A stretch of 27,510 bases of DNA, from contig DATDPS010000126.1 in NCBI GenBank assembly GCA_035292625.1, positions 1 through 27,510 on the forward strand. Direction: 5' to 3'. The notes under the pieces are model-generated. The model had not been told where the DNA came from and searched no databases. It was given only the letters and a program-made list of their open reading frames with translations. The stretch is from SHZL01 sp035292625 (GTDB lineage: Bacteria > Pseudomonadota > Gammaproteobacteria > Xanthomonadales > SZUA-36). Position 1 is the stretch's first letter; every line of letters begins with the position of its first letter. The position numbers and the translations under genes are program-made. Below, in pieces: positions 23,884 through 27,510 of the stretch.

Positions 23884-24917
23884 TCATTCAGGCTTGGCCC
23901 CCCCCTGGCAGTTCAAGGATACGATTCAGTGTGCGACTCATCCAGCACCTTGGCAGTCCGCGAGAGATCGTCAACCTGGGAATAATCGCGGACAAGGCCG
24001 GCTTCGATCAGGCTTGGTTCCCCAGTGATAAATTCATGTACAACGCCTGGTCGATGATTGCCGCACTGGCCGAAAACACAGACAACATCATCGTCGGCGC
24101 CAATGGCACGGAGCCTTATGCGATATCCCCGGCCGAAATCGCCGTATTCATGGCAACCCTGGATCATTTGAGCCGGGGCCGTGTTGCCATTGGCTTCGGC
24201 ATGCATACGGAAAAGATGGTGAATTGGCTGGGTCACGACACCTCCGACAGACTTCAGCGCATCAGGGAAGCCGTGGAACTGATGCGACGGATATGGCGCG
24301 GAGAAAACGCCAGGTTTGATGGTGAGGTGTACCACTGGTCTGACCAATGTTATTTGCGCTTCCAGCCATTTCGCCAGCGGATACCCATTTACGTGTCTGG
24401 ATTCGGCCATGATGACCTCGAGCTTAGTGGTGAAATTGGTGACGGCAGCTTGCCCATGGTCACCCCGCCGGAATCCGCCAGGTTGATGACCGAACGTGTG
24501 TTGAAAGGCGTGCGAAAAGCTGGCAAAAATACCGATCAGTTCGACGTCTGTGGCTGCGCCTGGTTTTCCATCTCTGAAAATGGCAAGAATACGGAAACCG
24601 AATCCCTGAAAGACGTTCTGGCCTACTTCGGCCATTACCTGGATGAGGAGGCTCTGGCTACAGTCGGGCTCAGTCGGGCCCATTTCGCCGGGACGCAACG
24701 CATGGTGGATGCAGGCGACTACCGTGGCGCTCGGGCGGCCGTAACGCCCGAGATGATGAAACTGGCCGTTGTGGGCAGTCCGAAAGATGCGATCGCAAAA
24801 ATCGAGATGCTGGCAGAAGCTGGTGTGACGCAAGTATCAATAGGCGGACCGCTTGGACCAGACCCGGCTGAAGCGATTCGCCTGATCGGTGAAAAAGTCA
24901 TTCCCTATTTCCGCTAG
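23880..24917 (+). CDS. LLM-class flavin-dependent oxidoreductase
   Basis: A luciferase-like monooxygenase-superfamily enzyme with a TIM-barrel fold, using FMN or F420. Features: FSVRLIQHLGSPREIVNLGIIADKAGFDQAWFPSD at the N-terminus (key residues ADKAGFDQAW), NIIVGANGTEPYAISPAEIAVFMATLDHLSRGRVAIGFG, LQRIREAVELMRRIWRGE and IPIYVSGFGHDDLELSGEIGDG; the C-terminus has GSPKDAIAKIEMLAEAGVTQVSIGGPLGPDP. At 345 residues it has the family size. The GTG at 23880 overlaps the previous stop; GTG at 23931 with AAGGA about 9 bases upstream is an alternative start, closer to the family's usual N-terminus. The locus suggests oxidation or reduction of an imported compound; its substrate is unknown. Confidence 0.88.
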   Translation: MIIQAWPPPGSSRIRFSVRLIQHLGSPREIVNLGIIADKAGFDQAWFPSDKFMYNAWSMIAALAENTDNIIVGANGTEPYAISPAEIAVFMATLDHLSRGRVAIGFGMHTEKMVNWLGHDTSDRLQRIREAVELMRRIWRGENARFDGEVYHWSDQCYLRFQPFRQRIPIYVSGFGHDDLELSGEIGDGSLPMVTPPESARLMTERVLKGVRKAGKNTDQFDVCGCAWFSISENGKNTETESLKDVLAYFGHYLDEEALATVGLSRAHFAGTQRMVDAGDYRGARAAVTPEMMKLAVVGSPKDAIAKIEMLAEAGVTQVSIGGPLGPDPAEAIRLIGEKVIPYFR

Positions 24918-24972
24918 CAGACGCGGCTTGCGGGGATGAATCTCAATGCCCACTTCAGACCGATGAAAGCAC

Positions 24973-26208
24973 ATGACTGATCAGGAAACGAATTCGCCAA
25001 AGATTTATTATGGCTGGTGGATCGTAGCAACGGCCGCCGTTGGCATGTCAACCGGACCGGGTCAGTTTGCCTTTGGCTCACTTGGCCTGTTCATCATTCC
25101 GCTGGGAGAGGAATTTGGCTGGAGCCGCACGGAAGTCAGCCTGGCGTTAACCTTCTTTACTGTAGCGCTGGCTTTTTCGATTCCCTATATTGGTAAACTG
25201 GTCGATCAACATGGCAGCCGGAAAATTCTGCTGCCATCCTTCATTATCTTCGCTGTTTTGCTGGCTTTGGTACCTTTCCTTGCAGATCAATTGTGGATTC
25301 TATTTCTGCTTTTTGCGCTGATTGGGTCACTGGGTGCCGGCTCCAATGCCCTGCCTTACTTGCGAACGATCTCGGCCTGGTTTGACCGGCGCCGGGGTTT
25401 GGCCATGGGAATTGCCATGGGAGGAAGCGCCACGGGTTACGTGTACATGCCGCCAGCGGTGCAGTACATGATTGATCATAACGGCTGGCGCTCGGCCTAC
25501 CTCATGCTGGCCGCCGTGACACTGCTCGTGGCAGTGCCGCTGGTTTATTTCGTGCTGCGCGAGGCGCCTTCGACAGCGGACAAAAAGAGCGTTGATGAGC
25601 TTCGACAGAAATCATTCGTCGCGGGGTCCGCAACACAAACACCGTTATCAGTCCTGCTCAAGCGACCCTTGCTGTGGCAGCTTTTTCTGATTTTCTGCGT
25701 GTTGTCCTTCAGTCTCTATGGCGTGCTGTCACATATCGTACCCATGTTGCGCGATCGTGGCATGTCGCCAGGATCTGCAGCCCTCGTTCAGTCTACCCTG
25801 GGCATGGCCGTAGTCGCATCGCGGGTGGCCATTGGTTATACCATGGACCGGTTTTTCGCACCGTATGTTGCTGTGGTCTGCTTTTTGCTGAGCATCATTG
25901 GCATCGGCCTGCTGGCCACCGGGTCCATTGGCGCCGTGGCTTTCATGGCCGCCGCATTCATAGGAATCAGCATGGGCGCCGAGATCGACATGCTGGCATT
26001 CCTGACAGGGCGTTACTTTGGCGTGGAAAACTTCGGCCAGGTATACGGTATTCTCTTCACCTCGTTCCTGATCGGCACGTCCCTGGGGCCAGTCGGCTAT
26101 GCTATGGCATATGAATCACTGGGAACGTATATCTGGGTGCTGCTGTTGAGCATTGGTTTAATGCTTGCTTCCGCACTCATTACGCTTCGGCTTCCCAGGT
26201 ATTCCTGA
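24973..26208 (+). CDS. MFS transporter, monocarboxylate/oxalate-formate-antiporter-like
   Basis: A 411-residue inner-membrane carrier with twelve predicted helices. The opening YYGWWIVATAAVGMSTGPGQFAFGSLGLFIIPLGEEFGWSRTEVSLA (key residues YYGWWIV and FGWSRTEVS) is typical of the MCT/oxalate-formate-antiporter branch of MFS. LVDQHGSRKIL is the loop 2-3 signature, and SAWFDRRRGLAMGIAMGGSATG marks helices 4-5. The ATG at 24973 lies 55 bases after the LLM gene and 27 bases before the amidohydrolase start, consistent with one operon. It likely imports a small organic acid or the pathway's substrate (inference). Confidence 0.9.
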   Translation: MTDQETNSPKIYYGWWIVATAAVGMSTGPGQFAFGSLGLFIIPLGEEFGWSRTEVSLALTFFTVALAFSIPYIGKLVDQHGSRKILLPSFIIFAVLLALVPFLADQLWILFLLFALIGSLGAGSNALPYLRTISAWFDRRRGLAMGIAMGGSATGYVYMPPAVQYMIDHNGWRSAYLMLAAVTLLVAVPLVYFVLREAPSTADKKSVDELRQKSFVAGSATQTPLSVLLKRPLLWQLFLIFCVLSFSLYGVLSHIVPMLRDRGMSPGSAALVQSTLGMAVVASRVAIGYTMDRFFAPYVAVVCFLLSIIGIGLLATGSIGAVAFMAAAFIGISMGAEIDMLAFLTGRYFGVENFGQVYGILFTSFLIGTSLGPVGYAMAYESLGTYIWVLLLSIGLMLASALITLRLPRYS

Positions 26209-26235
26209 GCTGCAAATGTCCGGGAGCAAGGTGAA

Positions 26236-27510
26236 ATGTTGAAAATCAAAGCCATAACGACACTGGTGTTTTTGTCCTTGAGCAGCACCGCTTTGTGTGA
26301 AGACTATGTCTTGCATGCGGGACGGATGATAGACGTCGTCGCCGGGAAAGTGCTGCAGGATGTGACGATCACCATCGAAGGTAACCGCATCACGGCAGTG
26401 GACCCCGGTTACAGGGCGCCCGGCGACTCCCAAAAACTGATTGATTTAAAAGCTTACACGGTCATGCCCGGCTTGATGGACATGCACACACATCTGACTA
26501 CGGAAGTTTCTCCACAACTGTTCACAGAGAAGTTTCTGCTCGAATCGGCGGACTATGCCTATCGCGCAAAAGTCTTTGCCGAGCGCACATTGTTTGCCGG
26601 GTTCACTACCGTGCGCGACATGGGTGACCAGGACCGCAACCTGGCTGCGGCCATGCGGCGGGCGATCGATCAACACTACATTCATGGTCCACGAATTTAC
26701 ACCGCAGGGAAAGGCCTGGCGACTACTGGCGGCCTGGCGGACCCAACCAACGGCCTGCGCCACGAATTCATGGGCAGCCCGGGCCCGGTGGAGGGGGTGG
26801 TCAACGGGCCATTATCGGCCAGACAAGCGGTCCGGCAACGTTATAAGGACGGAGCGGACCTGATAAAGATAAACCTCACCGGTGGCTCAATCAATCCATC
26901 CAGGACCAGCCTTGGACCACAATGGCAGCAGGATGAACTCAACGCCGTGGTGGAAACGGCTGCCGATTACAACATGACCGTCGCAGCACATGCCCACAGC
27001 GCAGATGGAATAATCCGTGCAATACTGGCAGGCGTGACTTCGATCGAACATGGCACCTTGATGGATGAAAAGACTGCCGAGCTCATGAAGAAACACGGCA
27101 CTGCCTATGTGCCGACAATGACTGCCATTAAATGGTCGTCACGCAATGCAAGGGAACAAAGAGAAACCGCCGAGTCCATTCGCGGACAGATGGCCGATAT
27201 GGGTGAGCTCATCGATAAGACCTTTGCGATGGCATACAAGAAAGGCGTGTGGATCGTCTTTGGCTCCGATTCCGGAGTTTTCCCCCATGGCATGAACGCG
27301 GATGAATTCGTTTACATGGTGAATGCCGGAATGCCGCCGATGCAAGCCATTCAAAGCGCAACCATAGAGTCTGCAAAACTGCTGAGAGTCGAGAATTCGC
27401 TTGGTTCGATTGAGCCGGCAAAACTTGCGGATCTCGTCGCTGTTCGCGGCGACCCGCTGGCGGATATTTCCCTGATGAAGTCAGTATCCTTCATCATGAA
27501 GGACGGCGTC
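26236..27510 (+). CDS. Exported metal-dependent amidohydrolase, 3' end outside the window
   Basis: A hydrolase of the amidohydrolase superfamily (imidazolonepropionase-like/prolidase-like group), cleaving amide or ester-type bonds with one or two metal ions. The 425 codons seen are open to the window edge, so the C-terminus is missing. A signal peptide (MLKIKAITTLVFLSLSSTALC) suggests export to the periplasm. Metal ligands: HxH at His84 and His86 in MDMHTHL, Lys211 in DLIKINLTGG, His252 in AAHAHS, His272 in IEHGT and Asp345 in FGSDSG. The ATG at 26236 follows GGGAG at about 9 bases. It starts 27 bases after the MFS gene. Periplasmic cleavage before uptake by the neighbouring carrier is an inference. 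Confidence 0.92.
   Translation, partial: MLKIKAITTLVFLSLSSTALCEDYVLHAGRMIDVVAGKVLQDVTITIEGNRITAVDPGYRAPGDSQKLIDLKAYTVMPGLMDMHTHLTTEVSPQLFTEKFLLESADYAYRAKVFAERTLFAGFTTVRDMGDQDRNLAAAMRRAIDQHYIHGPRIYTAGKGLATTGGLADPTNGLRHEFMGSPGPVEGVVNGPLSARQAVRQRYKDGADLIKINLTGGSINPSRTSLGPQWQQDELNAVVETAADYNMTVAAHAHSADGIIRAILAGVTSIEHGTLMDEKTAELMKKHGTAYVPTMTAIKWSSRNAREQRETAESIRGQMADMGELIDKTFAMAYKKGVWIVFGSDSGVFPHGMNADEFVYMVNAGMPPMQAIQSATIESAKLLRVENSLGSIEPAKLADLVAVRGDPLADISLMKSVSFIMKDGV

Noticed and set aside
23913..24833. A 306-codon minus-strand frame opposite the LLM oxidoreductase
   Set aside because: Shadow of a well-supported gene, with a histidine-rich translation lacking any known motif.
1..27510. CRISPR array, tRNA or rRNA genes, insertion sequences, prophage or integrase
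   Set aside because: No regularly spaced repeats, tRNA cloverleaf signatures, rRNA segments, transposase or integrase motifs were found on reading both strands.

Overview
The window looks like chromosomal DNA of a free-living, probably marine or soil gammaproteobacterium. This is inferred from the fused chorismate mutase-prephenate dehydrogenase TyrA, the fused ATP sulfurylase-APS kinase, a GcvR-type double-ACT regulator, a wax ester synthase/DGAT, and a TonB-dependent receptor beside an LLM flavin oxidoreductase and an exported amidohydrolase. Base composition is GC-rich apart from one AT-rich patch near 4015-4110. No tRNA, rRNA, CRISPR array, transposase or phage gene was recognised. The organism cannot be named from the sequence alone.

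Left part (1-5.3 kb): a possible start of a gene leaving the window on the minus strand; an aspartate/aromatic aminotransferase (plus); then, on the minus strand, a tetR-sat/cysC pair whose promoter overlaps a near-perfect palindrome, a GcvR-like ACT protein, and an unrecognised 145-residue protein. Middle left (5.4-11.4 kb): an apparently exported SAM hydrolase/halogenase-fold protein (minus), an FkbM-type methyltransferase (plus), a two-gene minus-strand unit of a membrane-anchored alpha/beta hydrolase and a MetA-type outer-membrane protein, and a divergent wax ester synthase (plus).

Centre (11.5-17.5 kb): tyrA (minus), preceded by the most unusual block in the window. Four minus-strand genes are joined by 4-7 base start/stop overlaps: DegT/StrS aminotransferase, membrane-anchored cytochrome P450, canonical GT2 glycosyltransferase, and a GT2-like protein lacking the DDGS and DxD motifs. 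They look like one translationally coupled pathway making an aminated, oxidised and glycosylated product of unknown identity. The P450 has an extra residue in its haem loop and an altered oxygen-activation motif. A short ORF or leader with a hairpin precedes the block.

Right part (17.6-27.5 kb): a cardiolipin synthase (minus), then a plus-strand uptake and catabolism region: spinster-like MFS transporter, a promoter with a 150-base leader, a TonB-dependent receptor closed by a strong intrinsic terminator, and a run of four genes (unrecognised 163-residue protein, LLM oxidoreductase overlapping it by 4 bases, MCT-type MFS transporter, exported metal-dependent amidohydrolase cut by the window end). 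Together these suggest import and hydrolytic/oxidative breakdown of a specific organic compound that the sequence does not identify.
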